A stretch of 64,000 bases of DNA from Marinagarivorans cellulosilyticus (GCF_021655555.1 NZ_AP023086.1:5114685-5178684), one strand, 5' to 3'. Numbered from the stretch's first letter, positions 9,585 to 18,802 are shown. Made by a program: numbers and translations. The notes: a model not told the origin generated them from the sequence alone.

Positions 9585-10949
9585 CAACACTTCGGACAGT
9601 TTTAAGCACCACAATAGGCCCAAAGTAGTCATGTCGTGTCGGCAGGAAGGGAATAGAGTTTCGCTATGTTATTAGGTGTCATGGATAAATTTTGAGATAA
9701 TTTGGTTTCTGACATCAAACAACCCACAAGATTTACCCATGACAGACCTAGTAAACACTATTTTCAGTTTAATGCCTAGCATCAATAAGCCTCAACGTGT
9801 ATTTATGACTGGCCTGCTTGCCACATTGGTTGTATTTCACGGTCGAGCGACTTTCAGAAATATGAGTCGCTATAGCGACATGAGTGAGAAGCGATTCGCG
9901 CGTTGGTATCGACGTGGTTTTCCGTTTGCGCAATTCAACACAGAGCTTCTCTTGCATTCATTGGGGCGGTCGCAGGAAAATATTGCAGCCATTGACGCTA
10001 GCTTCATGAAAAAGTCAGGTAAAAAGACAGAGGGGCTAGGCTGGTTTTATAACGGTGCTCAAGGGGCTAGTGAACGAGGACTAGAAACGTCACTCATTAG
10101 CGCAGTGAATATTAAAAGTCATACGGCTTACTCGATTGATGCGCGGCAAACCATCGATACAGAAGGTAAAACACGCACTGATCTTTATGCTGATCATGCT
10201 GCCGATATGGCAGATGAATTGAAGCGTTTAGAGATTCAGTATCTAGCCGCTGATTCATTTTATAGCAAGTATAAATTTGTGAACAGCGTTGTGAATGCAG
10301 GGCTGCACATGGTCGGCAAGCTACGAGTCGATGCAAATTTAAAATGGCTTTATCGGGGAGAATACTCGGGCTGCGGGCGGCCCAAACAATACGAAGGGAA
10401 AATCAATTTTGAAAATGATCTATCGCGCTTTCAGTACATTGGATCCTATGAAAGTAACACTGAAATATACAGCGCCATCGCGTATAGCGTTTCATTGAAG
10501 CGTGAGGTACGTGTAGTGCTTCTTCGATCGTCGGATTCAGCTGTATCGACAAGAGCGATATTGTTCTCGACAGATAAAAATTTAGACGCACTGACATTAT
10601 TGTCGTATTACAGGGCTCGATTTCAAATAGAATTTTTATTCAGAGATGCTAAACAATACACCGGCTTGACACATTGCCAATCACGCCGTTCGGAGGCCAT
10701 CAATAATCAGGTCAATGCGTCATTAACGGCTCTCAATCTATTAAAAATTGAGGATAGAGATAAAAAACAAACGGCTGAGAAAACGGTCATATCGATAGCG
10801 AGCTGGAAGCGACGAAAGTCCAACCAGCATCTGCTCTCAAGAGTTTTTGAGAGGTTAGGTGTAAACCTGAAATCGATTAAAGTCTGTAATGTGTACGAGG
10901 AGCTGAGTGATTACGGGCTTATTGCTTCATAAAACTGTCTACAGTGTTG
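9585..10949 (+). mobile_element. Complete IS4-family insertion sequence, 1365 bp
   Basis: The ends are 22-bp imperfect inverted repeats (left CAACACTTCGGACAGTTTTA, right CAACACTGTAGACAGTTTTA, 18 of 22 matching). The element is flanked by a perfect 7-bp direct repeat TCGGTAG at 9578-9584 and 10950-10956. It holds one transposase gene. It is inserted near the 3' end of the GH31 gene, in the opposite orientation. Confidence 0.9.
9739..10932 (+). CDS. IS4-family DDE transposase
   Basis: Protein of 397 residues from ATG 9739 (MTDLVNTIFSLM); the frame extends to a GTG at 9676, but the ATG fits the family better. It catalyses cut-and-paste movement of the surrounding element. The IS4 signature Y-(2)-R-(3)-E-(6)-K is present as YRARFQIEFLFRDAK, with upstream acidic residues in AAIDASFMKKSGK and LAADSFYSK. 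The gene is intact. Its last 14 bases overlap the new 3' end of the GH31 gene on the other strand, a direct result of the insertion. Confidence 0.92.
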   Translation: MTDLVNTIFSLMPSINKPQRVFMTGLLATLVVFHGRATFRNMSRYSDMSEKRFARWYRRGFPFAQFNTELLLHSLGRSQENIAAIDASFMKKSGKKTEGLGWFYNGAQGASERGLETSLISAVNIKSHTAYSIDARQTIDTEGKTRTDLYADHAADMADELKRLEIQYLAADSFYSKYKFVNSVVNAGLHMVGKLRVDANLKWLYRGEYSGCGRPKQYEGKINFENDLSRFQYIGSYESNTEIYSAIAYSVSLKREVRVVLLRSSDSAVSTRAILFSTDKNLDALTLLSYYRARFQIEFLFRDAKQYTGLTHCQSRRSEAINNQVNASLTALNLLKIEDRDKKQTAEKTVISIASWKRRKSNQHLLSRVFERLGVNLKSIKVCNVYEELSDYGLIAS

Positions 10950-13354
10950 TCGGTAGAAAAACGCACATATAAAATTTTGCGCGCAGCATCTAATGCCCAA
11001 GTACCTGCAGCCGCCTGCGGCTCCAACAACGAATTAAAATCATTCACGTAGGTAAGCTCGGTATTATTGTGTTTAACCTTGCGGTAGGCTTCGTCAATCA
11101 AATTAATTTTAAGCAGATAGTTTTGCTCGGTAGGCTTGCCGCTGTATTCTCCAACACTAGCTCCCACTTCCACACGCAGGCTATCGGCGAATTTCTCGAC
11201 GGCAAACTCTGTACGGGCATACTCACCACGCTGATACCCCAAACTTTCACCATCGTCGTCATGCAGTGTAAAGCGCGATTCGCCCGCGCATTTAGGGTAA
11301 ATATCTAAGGTGAGTGGATCTGGGTGAACTGCCGTGTCGATGTACAATATCTCCGGCCCCATTGGAATAATCGAACCACGCTTCACATACAAAGGCACAT
11401 GCTTGAGGTTTTCTACCCGCACATCCACTTTAATGGTTTGATTGCCGTTGTAGACCTTATGATTCCAATAATCGACCCATTGCTCCCCAGCCGGTAAGAA
11501 CACATCCATTGCACCGCCAAAGTCCGCTGCCGACTTATACACAGGCGCCACAAGTAGCTCATCACCAAACATATACTGGAACTTAAGATGGTCCGCCTGC
11601 CCCGGGTACGCTAGCTTCATCGGGCGCGTTAACGGTATGGCTTGCTCCCAAATAACGTTGGTGTACGTGTAAATATACGGTAATAGGCGGTAACGCAGCA
11701 TGCGTGAAAAGTACGAATACTCCTCGGCCATCTCACCCCACGACCATACATCTCTGGGCGTCCAGCCGTGGTTACGGGTACCGGTGGTAAAGTCGGAGAA
11801 TTGAATCCAGCGCAGCGCCAACTCGGTGCTTTGCGGGCCAACCACGCCCGAGTGCCCTGGGGTATCGGTATGCAAATAAGACCAGCCCCCCATTGCACCA
11901 TCGGGCCCGTATACAACGCCTTCAATACTTTGCTCTAACCCCAGCCAGCTCCCAACAACATCACCCGTCCAGTGCACAGGCATGGTTTTTTCGATATCGT
12001 CTTCGTTCGGCGGTGTTTCTTTGCCTATACCGTCTTGGTACACGCCGGCCGCATTAAACTCGCCACCTTCGGCGTTTTCGGTATTGGGCAATGTGTAGTG
12101 CCGCGCCATAAACATTAAGCGCTTATCTTCGCCAAAATGGCTGCGCATTTTGTTCCAAATTTGTATCTCGGCTTTAGAGCCACCACTCCAAAAATCTAGC
12201 CATGGCGCATCTAAGCCAGCATCCAAATGGCTTTGCATCGCGGCCATCCACTCTTGGTTGTGGCTTTCAAAACCGCCCGCATGGTAATTCATAATTACTT
12301 TGAAATTCATCGCGTGCAGCTCGTCCATCATCGCCTTAGGGTCTGGAAACTTAGCGTGGTCCCAGCGCATGTTATTGGGCCAATCCCAACAGCTAAAATC
12401 ACCCACGGTGCCGCCACACCAATACATGTCTAGCACCATAATATCGGCTGGGTGCGTGTGGTCGCCGTAGGGGTTATCTAAACCGCGCAACGCACGTGCA
12501 TGGTTTAAAAAGCCTTCTTGGGTATCGTAACCAAAGGGCGCCTCGGGCGAGCCATAACCCCACTGCGACTGCATAAAACCTAAACCCCATTTGGGAATCA
12601 TAGGCTCTGTTTTTGGCCGGTTAAGGTTCAAGCCAACAGGGCTGGCTGCCGCAACAGCTGGCGGTACAAGCTCGCAAGATGCCGCCTCAGAAGGTACCGA
12701 TGAAGCGCTCGACGAGCTCAGCAGCGCACAGCTTTCGCCCAAAGCAAGGCTAATATTATCGAGCTGAACGCCTATTGCGCTGGCGCCGAGATTAAACGTC
12801 AGCCGTGCCGTTGCATCGGTAGCATCGGCAAAAAAGCTATGGCTAAAAGCCTGGTATTGCGTGCTCAAGCTTTGCTCAATAGCACCCCCCGATAAACTCG
12901 CGTAATCCGGTGCGGCATCATCAACATTCACGCTAATATCACGCTTAGCATCGGCCTTGGCGTGGTAACACAGGGTATATTCTTTACCTGCCTCTATGGC
13001 CACAGGGTGCATTAATTGCACATCCCATGGGTTAGCACTTACTTGCGCTATAGCTACCGAAAATTCGCCATCAAAACTAACACTGGCGCTTTCAGCAAAA
13101 GCGACAAAGTCTTGCTGGCCAGCATTAAACAGGCCATTGCTGGTCAGTAATGAGGCCGCAGCCATCGCTACAGAAGAAGCGCTGGCCGCCTCACTAGCAG
13201 CAGAACTGACAACGCTCGCCGCAACCGATGAGCTTACGGGCAAACTGCTGGCAGGCTGCCCTTTATCAACAGTGCCCGTACAAGCAAAAAGCAACGGTAC
13301 CGCCGCAAGCAGTAATACTGGCGACCGGCGCGTGAAGGTTAGATGGTGTGACAT
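10919..13354 (-). CDS. GH31 family glycoside hydrolase lipoprotein, C-terminus altered by IS insertion
   Basis: Protein of 811 residues. The signal peptide ends in a lipobox LLFAC (Cys25), so it is probably lipid-anchored in the outer membrane. A Ser/Ala-rich linker, a jelly-roll CBM4/9-like module (about 65-205) and another serine linker precede the GH31 catalytic barrel. GH31 landmarks include VLDMYWCGG, APWLDFWSGG (probable nucleophile Asp), RLMFMARHY, HWTGDVVGSW (probable acid/base Asp) and a C-terminal beta-sandwich. GH31 enzymes are alpha-glucosidases, alpha-xylosidases or relatives; an alpha-xylosidase acting on xyloglucan fits the context but is not proven. The last ten residues (DNTVDSFMKQ) are encoded by the IS end and replace twelve native ones. 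Confidence 0.88.
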   Translation of the reverse strand: MSHHLTFTRRSPVLLLAAVPLLFACTGTVDKGQPASSLPVSSSVAASVVSSAASEAASASSVAMAAASLLTSNGLFNAGQQDFVAFAESASVSFDGEFSVAIAQVSANPWDVQLMHPVAIEAGKEYTLCYHAKADAKRDISVNVDDAAPDYASLSGGAIEQSLSTQYQAFSHSFFADATDATARLTFNLGASAIGVQLDNISLALGESCALLSSSSASSVPSEAASCELVPPAVAAASPVGLNLNRPKTEPMIPKWGLGFMQSQWGYGSPEAPFGYDTQEGFLNHARALRGLDNPYGDHTHPADIMVLDMYWCGGTVGDFSCWDWPNNMRWDHAKFPDPKAMMDELHAMNFKVIMNYHAGGFESHNQEWMAAMQSHLDAGLDAPWLDFWSGGSKAEIQIWNKMRSHFGEDKRLMFMARHYTLPNTENAEGGEFNAAGVYQDGIGKETPPNEDDIEKTMPVHWTGDVVGSWLGLEQSIEGVVYGPDGAMGGWSYLHTDTPGHSGVVGPQSTELALRWIQFSDFTTGTRNHGWTPRDVWSWGEMAEEYSYFSRMLRYRLLPYIYTYTNVIWEQAIPLTRPMKLAYPGQADHLKFQYMFGDELLVAPVYKSAADFGGAMDVFLPAGEQWVDYWNHKVYNGNQTIKVDVRVENLKHVPLYVKRGSIIPMGPEILYIDTAVHPDPLTLDIYPKCAGESRFTLHDDDGESLGYQRGEYARTEFAVEKFADSLRVEVGASVGEYSGKPTEQNYLLKINLIDEAYRKVKHNNTELTYVNDFNSLLEPQAAAGTWALDAARKILYVRFSTDNTVDSFMKQ

Positions 13355-13447
13355 GGTGAGGCTCCCCTAAAGTTGTGCGGCGCAACAATAAGGTGGCCGC
13401 ACTTTTATCTGTAAGTCGGCATCAGAACTCAAACGGGGTTTTGCAGC

Positions 13448-13503
13448 GTCCTTTGTACTACCGTACGCAGCAAAGGACAAAAAAGCGTGACACACATCAC
13501 GCT
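13448..13503. promoter_or_regulatory. Two palindromes between GH31 and its regulator
   Basis: GTCCTTTG (13448-13455) and CAAAGGAC (13471-13478) form an 8-bp inverted repeat. Just beyond, AGCGTGA-CACACA-TCACGCT (13484-13503) is a perfect 7-bp palindrome with GTGA-N6-TCAC, the core spacing of a CRP/Vfr site. They lie about 95-150 bases upstream of the GH31 start, a plausible place for regulator binding. Confidence 0.45.
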
Positions 13504-13555
13504 AAGGGGGAAAGTGGTCCGTGCCAGCAGCAGACAACGCGCCGCAGTATTCCCC

Positions 13556-16351
13556 TTAACGGGGCGGCTTTGCAGCCCCAGCGCGGTATTCGCTAGGGGT
13601 AATACCGCACTCGGCTTTAAAGACCCTGTAAAAAGCCGATTTAGTATTAAAACCAGATTTCAGCATAATATCGGTCACACTGTTATTACTATCGGCCAGC
13701 AGCAAACGCTTTGCTTCTGCTACTCGGTAACGGCTGAGAAATTCCAGAAAAGTGCAATGCATGTGGCTGTTTAGCACCTTAGAAACATCCCGAGCATTTA
13801 CGCCAATATGCTGGGCAAACGATTTTAGGCTTAAGCTATGATCCAGAAATAGCTGATCTTGCTCCATACCCGCCATAATTTTCGGCAGTGCCTGCGCGAC
13901 TTTTTTAGGGTCTAGCGCTGGGGCTTCGCTTTGCCCCCCCAATAATTGCTCCGGTGCCTTTTGCACGCTTTTGCGTACCCGCCACGCGCCATAACCCAGC
14001 ACACACAATAAAACCAATAGCACGCCGCGCAACCAACCGGCGCCCCACCAAGGCGCGCCAATAATAATCACAAGCTCACGCCCGTCGTCTGCCCATGCGC
14101 CTTGAGCACTAGCCGCTTGCACGCGAAAAACATACTGCCCTGGCGGCAAGTTGGTATAGGTGGCGCGGTTGCTAGTGCCCACGAACGTCCAGTCTTGCTC
14201 TAGCCCTTTAAGGTAATAGGCATATTGCTGTTCTTGCGGGGCAAAGTTAAGTGCCGAAAACGTTAGCGCAAAGGCCGAATGCGGGTAAGGCAAGGTGACA
14301 CTTTGCGCTTGTGCCAGCGGTTGCTGTAATGGCCAATTCAAATGCCGGCCTTGGCTTAGTACTTCAAAGCTAGTCAGCGTTACAGCGGGGAATGTTTGTT
14401 CGCTGGATAATCGCTTAGGGTTAAAGCGCGTAAGGCCTTGGGTGCTGCCAAACACCAATTCACCGTTACTCAAGCGCAAACAGGTTTTGCTTTTATAACG
14501 GTTGCCGGCCAGGCCGTCTTTGCGGGTAAACAAATTAAACACGCCGGTATCGCGGTTCAGTCTCGCCAGCCCCGCTTCTGTGGCAAACCATAACCATTGT
14601 GCGTCTTCCTCTACAACACAATTAACGGAATCGCTGGGCAGGCCATCGGCTTGGCTGTAACGGGTAAAGGTTTGCGCTGCAGGGTTAAACAGCACCGCAC
14701 CTGCGCGCGTTGCCAGCCACAGGTTTTGCTCGGCGTCTTCCAGCATCGCCAAAATGGCAGCGTCGGGCAAGCCCGCAGGGTTGTCAGGGCTAAAATGGTA
14801 GCTCTTTATTAGCTCGCCATTCGCATTCAGCTGCATTAAACGGCCGTACTCCCCCAGCCAAAAATTCCCATCGCGGGTTTCAACAATAGACAATGCCGCC
14901 TTCGCCGAAAGCTTGCGCCCTAGCGGCCATTTTTCACCGGCCGCCAACAACACTAAACCGGCTTGCAAGCCGACCCATGTTCGCAGTTTAGAATCGATAA
15001 AAATAAAAGCTGGCGCCGCCATATTATGCTCGCCCGTGTAGGGCGAAAACGCCGCTTCTTGCACGGGTGCTCGGCTAAGGCCTGCCGGCCAAGTGCCCAT
15101 AAATACATGAGATGCATTGCTCGCAAGCGCAATAACCGGCTTAGGTAACGGCGCTACACCCGGCGCAGTATTTAACTGCGTAATAACATCGGTGTTTATA
15201 TTTATACGGTTTAAGCCGCCCTCAGTCCCTACCCAAAGCTGCCCTAAAGTATCTTCCGCTACAGACAAAATATCGTGATTGCTTAAACCTTCGCCGTCAG
15301 GCCCCTGAACATAATGCTGGAAAATAGACGACCGATGTAAACGCGATAGGCCCGCAGGATAATGCCCCACCCACAAATCACCCGCTCGGCTTTTTAAAAG
15401 CGCCCGCGTATGCCGATTAACAAGGCCCGCTGGAGCGTAAGCAGAAAAGTACTCCGCTTTAACATCTTTATAAAATAAACCCGCACCGTCGCTAGCTAAC
15501 CATAGGCGGCCATCTGCATCTTCGGTAATGGCGCTAATGGCCACTTGCGCTAAGGCTTGCGCGGGCTTGGCCGCCGTGCTGTAATTCTCAAGTGTTTTAC
15601 TTGTTGGATCAAAGCGCAGTAAACCAGCAGTACTCCCAAACCACAGCACACCGCTACTATCTTGGTAAATTACTTTAATGGGCTGGCTAGCACTTTTATT
15701 AACACGGCTGTAATACCGAGCAACAGCGGAGTTCCGATTAACGCGCAGTGCACCTTGCTGGCCACCCAACCACAAATCGCCATTGCTATCTTCAAAGGCG
15801 GTAAAGAAAGAATCATTACTGTACTCGTTAGCGCCGCCAGCAAAGTTAAACCGCTCAAAGCGTTGCTCTGCGCTTACATAGCGATAAAGCCCACCCCCAA
15901 CAAAACCCGCCCAAAGGGTGCTGTTGGAATCTTGGTAAATAAAATTAATGCTGCTTTGCGTATTAAAGTGCGTAAAGGTTTGCGTTACTGGGTTATACCG
16001 ATTTAGCCCTTTGCCTGTCGCAACCCACAATTGTTTTTGCGCATCGAGCAATAACCCAGTAATAAAATGGTTGCTTAATGAACCGGCTCGCTCGGCATCG
16101 TGCCGATACTCTTTGAGCTGATAACCATCAAAACGGGCCAAGCCCGATTCACCACCAAGCCATAAAAACCCCTCGCTATCTTCCAGTATCGCAGCCACCC
16201 CGCCAATACCTGCAAGCGCAGGCTGATTCACCGGCGAAAATAATAACCCCGCCAACGAGTTACCCTGCATACTTTGCGCACAGCAAAAAAGCGGCCAAAA
16301 AAGCAGTAAAAGATGAATACCAAAACGTACCAAAATTACCCTCATTAACAA
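13556..16351 (-). CDS. Membrane-anchored beta-propeller/Y_Y_Y sensor fused directly to an AraC-type DNA-binding domain
   Basis: Protein of 931 residues. A signal peptide (about 1-26) is followed by many Reg_prop repeats (EDSEGFLWLGG, EDADGRLWLASDG) forming periplasmic propellers, a Y_Y_Y domain (about 680-760, ending before WWGAGW), one transmembrane helix (about 774-792), a short linker and an AraC/HTH_18 domain (about 838-925, ending ITPSEYR). In hybrid two-component sensors of the SusR/BT type a histidine kinase and receiver lie between these parts; here both are absent, so signalling must pass straight through the membrane to a tethered transcription factor. It lies directly upstream of and co-oriented with the GH31 gene and probably senses an oligosaccharide to control it (inference). 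Confidence 0.85.
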   Translation of the reverse strand: MLMRVILVRFGIHLLLLFWPLFCCAQSMQGNSLAGLLFSPVNQPALAGIGGVAAILEDSEGFLWLGGESGLARFDGYQLKEYRHDAERAGSLSNHFITGLLLDAQKQLWVATGKGLNRYNPVTQTFTHFNTQSSINFIYQDSNSTLWAGFVGGGLYRYVSAEQRFERFNFAGGANEYSNDSFFTAFEDSNGDLWLGGQQGALRVNRNSAVARYYSRVNKSASQPIKVIYQDSSGVLWFGSTAGLLRFDPTSKTLENYSTAAKPAQALAQVAISAITEDADGRLWLASDGAGLFYKDVKAEYFSAYAPAGLVNRHTRALLKSRAGDLWVGHYPAGLSRLHRSSIFQHYVQGPDGEGLSNHDILSVAEDTLGQLWVGTEGGLNRININTDVITQLNTAPGVAPLPKPVIALASNASHVFMGTWPAGLSRAPVQEAAFSPYTGEHNMAAPAFIFIDSKLRTWVGLQAGLVLLAAGEKWPLGRKLSAKAALSIVETRDGNFWLGEYGRLMQLNANGELIKSYHFSPDNPAGLPDAAILAMLEDAEQNLWLATRAGAVLFNPAAQTFTRYSQADGLPSDSVNCVVEEDAQWLWFATEAGLARLNRDTGVFNLFTRKDGLAGNRYKSKTCLRLSNGELVFGSTQGLTRFNPKRLSSEQTFPAVTLTSFEVLSQGRHLNWPLQQPLAQAQSVTLPYPHSAFALTFSALNFAPQEQQYAYYLKGLEQDWTFVGTSNRATYTNLPPGQYVFRVQAASAQGAWADDGRELVIIIGAPWWGAGWLRGVLLVLLCVLGYGAWRVRKSVQKAPEQLLGGQSEAPALDPKKVAQALPKIMAGMEQDQLFLDHSLSLKSFAQHIGVNARDVSKVLNSHMHCTFLEFLSRYRVAEAKRLLLADSNNSVTDIMLKSGFNTKSAFYRVFKAECGITPSEYRAGAAKPPR

Positions 16352-16505
16352 TGCATCTCGTTATTTTTGTTAGCCAAACATAGTAACGAACCAGACAAAA
16401 TATGCCAGATAACTTCTGCTTAAAAAGCCCGCCATAAGCTATCAAAATTATGTACCAATACCTCTTAGGTCGCTATGATGCCGCACCTTTTTTGAGTGCA
16501 CCGCT

Positions 16506-17273
16506 ATGCCGAGCAACACCTTGTATTCAGACTTATCGCATTATTACAACCTGATGTGTTGCAATATCGATTACCAAGAACAATGCGATTTTAGCCATCG
16601 GCTTTTTCAATGCTTGACCACATCCGCGACAACAACGCCAGTACGCAGCTTAGATTTAGCCTGTGGCACCGGCCCCCATGTCGAGCACTTTTTATCGCTA
16701 GGTTATAATGCCAGTGGCTTAGATATTAACGCGCCCATGCTCAGCCTCGCCCAAGAACGCTGCCCTACGGCTGCTTTCACGCTGCAGGATATGTGCGGCT
16801 TTGTCACCCCTGAGCCGCTGTCTTTAATTACCTGCTTTTTGTACTCCATGCATTACAACTACCCCGCAGAAAATTTTTGGCAAACATTACAGCAAACCTA
16901 TAACGCGCTAGAGCCAGGCGGAATTTTTATTTTTGACATGGTGGACCGAGACTATATTGCTAACGATAGTGGCTATACCCACTACCTCAACAATAGCGAA
17001 GGCGATTTTTCCTTTCAGTCGCGCTGGTACGACAAAAAAACCGACGACAAACTCGACTTAGTCATCACCATTACGAAACAAAGCGGGGGGATAAAAGAGC
17101 AATGGCAGGACCAGCACGCAATGCTTGCACTTAATACAGAACAAGTCGTCACTAAACTACAAAGCATAGGTTTTGAGGTTACGGTATTTGAGCGCGATTA
17201 TTCACGGCTAAAACTGTGGCAAAAAAATATGGGCAATGTCATTTTAGCCTGCGTGAAAAATAACAGCATTTAA
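16506..17273 (+). CDS. SAM-dependent class I methyltransferase
   Basis: Protein of 255 residues. The Rossmann-like methyltransferase motif I is LDLACGTGPH (about 49-58), followed by the acidic residue after strand 2 in ASGLDINAPM and a downstream GGIFIFDMVD segment. It should transfer a methyl group from S-adenosylmethionine in the cytosol; the acceptor is unknown. It stands alone, divergent from the propeller-AraC gene, whose start is 154 bases away, so the two may share a promoter region. Confidence 0.85.
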   Translation: MPSNTLYSDLSHYYNLMCCNIDYQEQCDFSHRLFQCLTTSATTTPVRSLDLACGTGPHVEHFLSLGYNASGLDINAPMLSLAQERCPTAAFTLQDMCGFVTPEPLSLITCFLYSMHYNYPAENFWQTLQQTYNALEPGGIFIFDMVDRDYIANDSGYTHYLNNSEGDFSFQSRWYDKKTDDKLDLVITITKQSGGIKEQWQDQHAMLALNTEQVVTKLQSIGFEVTVFERDYSRLKLWQKNMGNVILACVKNNSI

Positions 17274-17329
17274 CCCTGCTTCTCGCGCCCTTAACCTTTA
17301 TGGTGTAATAATTTCCGAGCATAATAATA

Positions 17330-17366
17330 TTGGCACATTAAAAAAATCTATTTTTTAATGTGCCAA
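17330..17366. terminator. Bidirectional terminator
   Basis: TTGGCACATTAAAAAA (17330-17345) and its perfect complement (17351-17366) form a 16-bp stem with a 5-base loop. A and T runs in the stem provide a U-tract on both strands. It separates the convergent methyltransferase and YqaE-like genes. Confidence 0.8.
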
Positions 17367-17370
17367 ACCA

Positions 17371-17529
17371 CTAACGCCGGGCAATAATCCATATAGCATG
17401 CACAATACCCGGAATATACCCCAATAGCGTCAACACAATATTTAACCAAAAATGTAAGCCTATACCTACCTGCAAAAATACCCCTACAGGCGGCAATAAA
17501 ATTGAAAATAACACTCTAATAAAATCCAT
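17371..17529 (-). CDS. YqaE/Pmp3-like small membrane peptide
   Basis: A 52-residue protein with a good ribosome-binding site (AGGGGA) before ATG 17529. It has two hydrophobic helices: MDFIRVLFSILLPPVGVFLQ, then a loop with GLHFWLN and ILTL-like LLGYIPGIVHA before a short polar end. The LPPVGVF...FWLNI.LTLLGYIPGIVHA pattern is that of the Pmp3/YqaE family, small inner-membrane peptides associated with membrane potential and stress. It was too short for a long-ORF search. It lies 55 bases downstream of the broken DUF4112 gene and may share its transcript. Confidence 0.85.
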   Translation of the reverse strand: MDFIRVLFSILLPPVGVFLQVGIGLHFWLNIVLTLLGYIPGIVHAIWIIARR

Positions 17530-17584
17530 AAAATTCCCCTTGTTTTTAATAATAACCCCGAAAGATAAAATCGACTTACCAAAA

Positions 17585-18318
17585 TTAGTGTGTCTTCTTG
17601 TGATAATACATATCTAAAATTTTCATATTCTTACTATTCGATTTCCACATAAAATCGAATAAATCGCCCACCAAAGGAATAGACCCCATAATAGAATCTA
17701 GGGCACCTCTAAAAATAGTAATTTTTGTGTGAGAGCAAGGGCAGAAGTTGCTCCCGGCAACTTTCTGCATTTCCTCCGTCCGTGGAGGTCAAGCACCGCC
17801 CGGACGACTGAATGGATTCAGGAGGTAGAGCGACGCAGGAGGCCAAAGCCGAGAGCCGCAGTTTACGTGGTGTAAATCATTCAGCGCATCCTTGCGCTTC
17901 ACCCTTCGGGCAGCAAGCTGTGCAAATTGATCCTCCAATTTGTGAGGACTCGAGGACGGAGCTAATGTGCATGGATGGACTGAATACAGGTTTTGCAGGA
18001 GCGAAAACCTGTAAGCCGCTATCGCGGAAAAAGTGCATTTTTAGAGATGCCCTCTATCAAAATATTCCCCCCCATGAGCAGCAATGCACGTTTAGGCAAC
18101 CCCATTCTATAAGCTTTATATAGAATCAAAGACGATAACGCCCCGCCAACGACATCACCTACACCAGGAATTAAACCAACCACACCATCAATTCCGACGC
18201 GATAGCCGCCGGGTAATCGAATACTACTATCGAGCAAGCGCGCTAAACGTAAAGTTTTGGAACGCGCTTGCAATTGCTCGTTACCTTGGCTACACAAAGC
18301 TGGAGTGCTTATCAACAT
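17585..18318 (-). pseudogene. DUF4112 protein gene split by a miniature element
   Basis: The first part (from ATG 18318) reads RLARLLDSSIRLPG, GIDGVVGLIPGVGDVVGG and GLPKRALLLMGGNILI. It then enters the insertion at 17701-18052. Beyond it the same family continues as SIMGSIPLVGDLFDFMWKSN and ends at 17585. Removing the insertion plus one TCTA copy restores ...GGNILID-SIMGSIPLVGD in frame, exactly the DUF4112 pattern (two VG-IP-VGD motifs in hydrophobic segments). The intact protein would be about 127 residues, probably a membrane protein of unknown function. As it stands translation stops a few codons into the insertion. Confidence 0.88.
17701..18052. mobile_element. Miniature inverted-repeat element, copy 1 (352 bp)
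   Basis: Ends are GGGCACCTCTAAAAAT (17701-17716) and ATTTTTAGAGATGCCC (18037-18052), 15 of 16 matching. It is flanked by a 4-bp direct repeat TCTA (17697-17700 and 18053-18056). It has no credible gene, so it must be moved by a transposase elsewhere. It is the longest of the related copies here and interrupts the DUF4112 gene. Confidence 0.88.
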
Positions 18319-18757
18319 AATTGCCCGATATACCTCGCAAACACTACAACCCACGTGCAGCGTAAATATTTAAATATAAATAAAAAAACATTACATCAGG
18401 CAGAGCAATGTTTAAGCCAAAGTAATAAACCTTCGCCCAAGCCCATTGCTCACGTTGAAATTTGACACAAAGCTGCAGTTTTTACAGCGTAGCGCGCGAA
18501 TTTTTGTAAGCTTTACACACGAGAGATTAAACCTAGAAACCGCAGTTAAATCATCATAGTCTACGCAGCCCCTTGGCGCACTTTTTTGACTATCAACTAC
18601 GATTGCTAGGTTAAATTGAAGGGGGTATCACGACAATGCTTAGCGGCATTAATACAAAAGCGTTAAATGATGCGAAAGAACAATAAAAATAAGGTAGAAA
18701 CAACAAGTCCCTTTCTACACTAGGGCGTAATCGTAAAGCCTTACCCACTGAAACAAA
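18319..18757. other. Gene-free region
   Basis: About 440 bases between the broken DUF4112 gene and the GH11 terminator. It should contain the DUF4112 promoter. I see no open frame with a ribosome-binding site and no recognisable RNA gene. Confidence 0.4.
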
Positions 18758-18779
18758 AAAGGCTCCCGAAGGAGCCTTT
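18758..18779 (-). terminator. Rho-independent terminator of the GH11 gene
   Basis: AAAGGCTCC and GGAGCCTTT form a perfect 9-bp stem with a CGAA loop. On the minus strand the stem is followed by a T-run. It starts 24 bases beyond the GH11 stop codon. Confidence 0.88.
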
Positions 18780-18802
18780 AAATTATTATGTTGCCAGCAA
18801 CG

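Noticed and set aside
9541..9630. Frame ending VSQNNTVVIEK read as its own small gene
   Set aside because: It is the displaced 3' end of the GH31 gene; the sequence before TCGGTAG belongs to the IS element.
12996..13370. Plus-strand frame of 124 codons opposite the GH31 N-terminus
   Set aside because: It is a shadow of the serine/alanine linker codons on the other strand.
17812..18123. Open frame of 103 codons inside miniature element copy 1
   Set aside because: It crosses the element end into DUF4112 sequence, has no family match or ribosome-binding site, and the other copies have deleted most of it.
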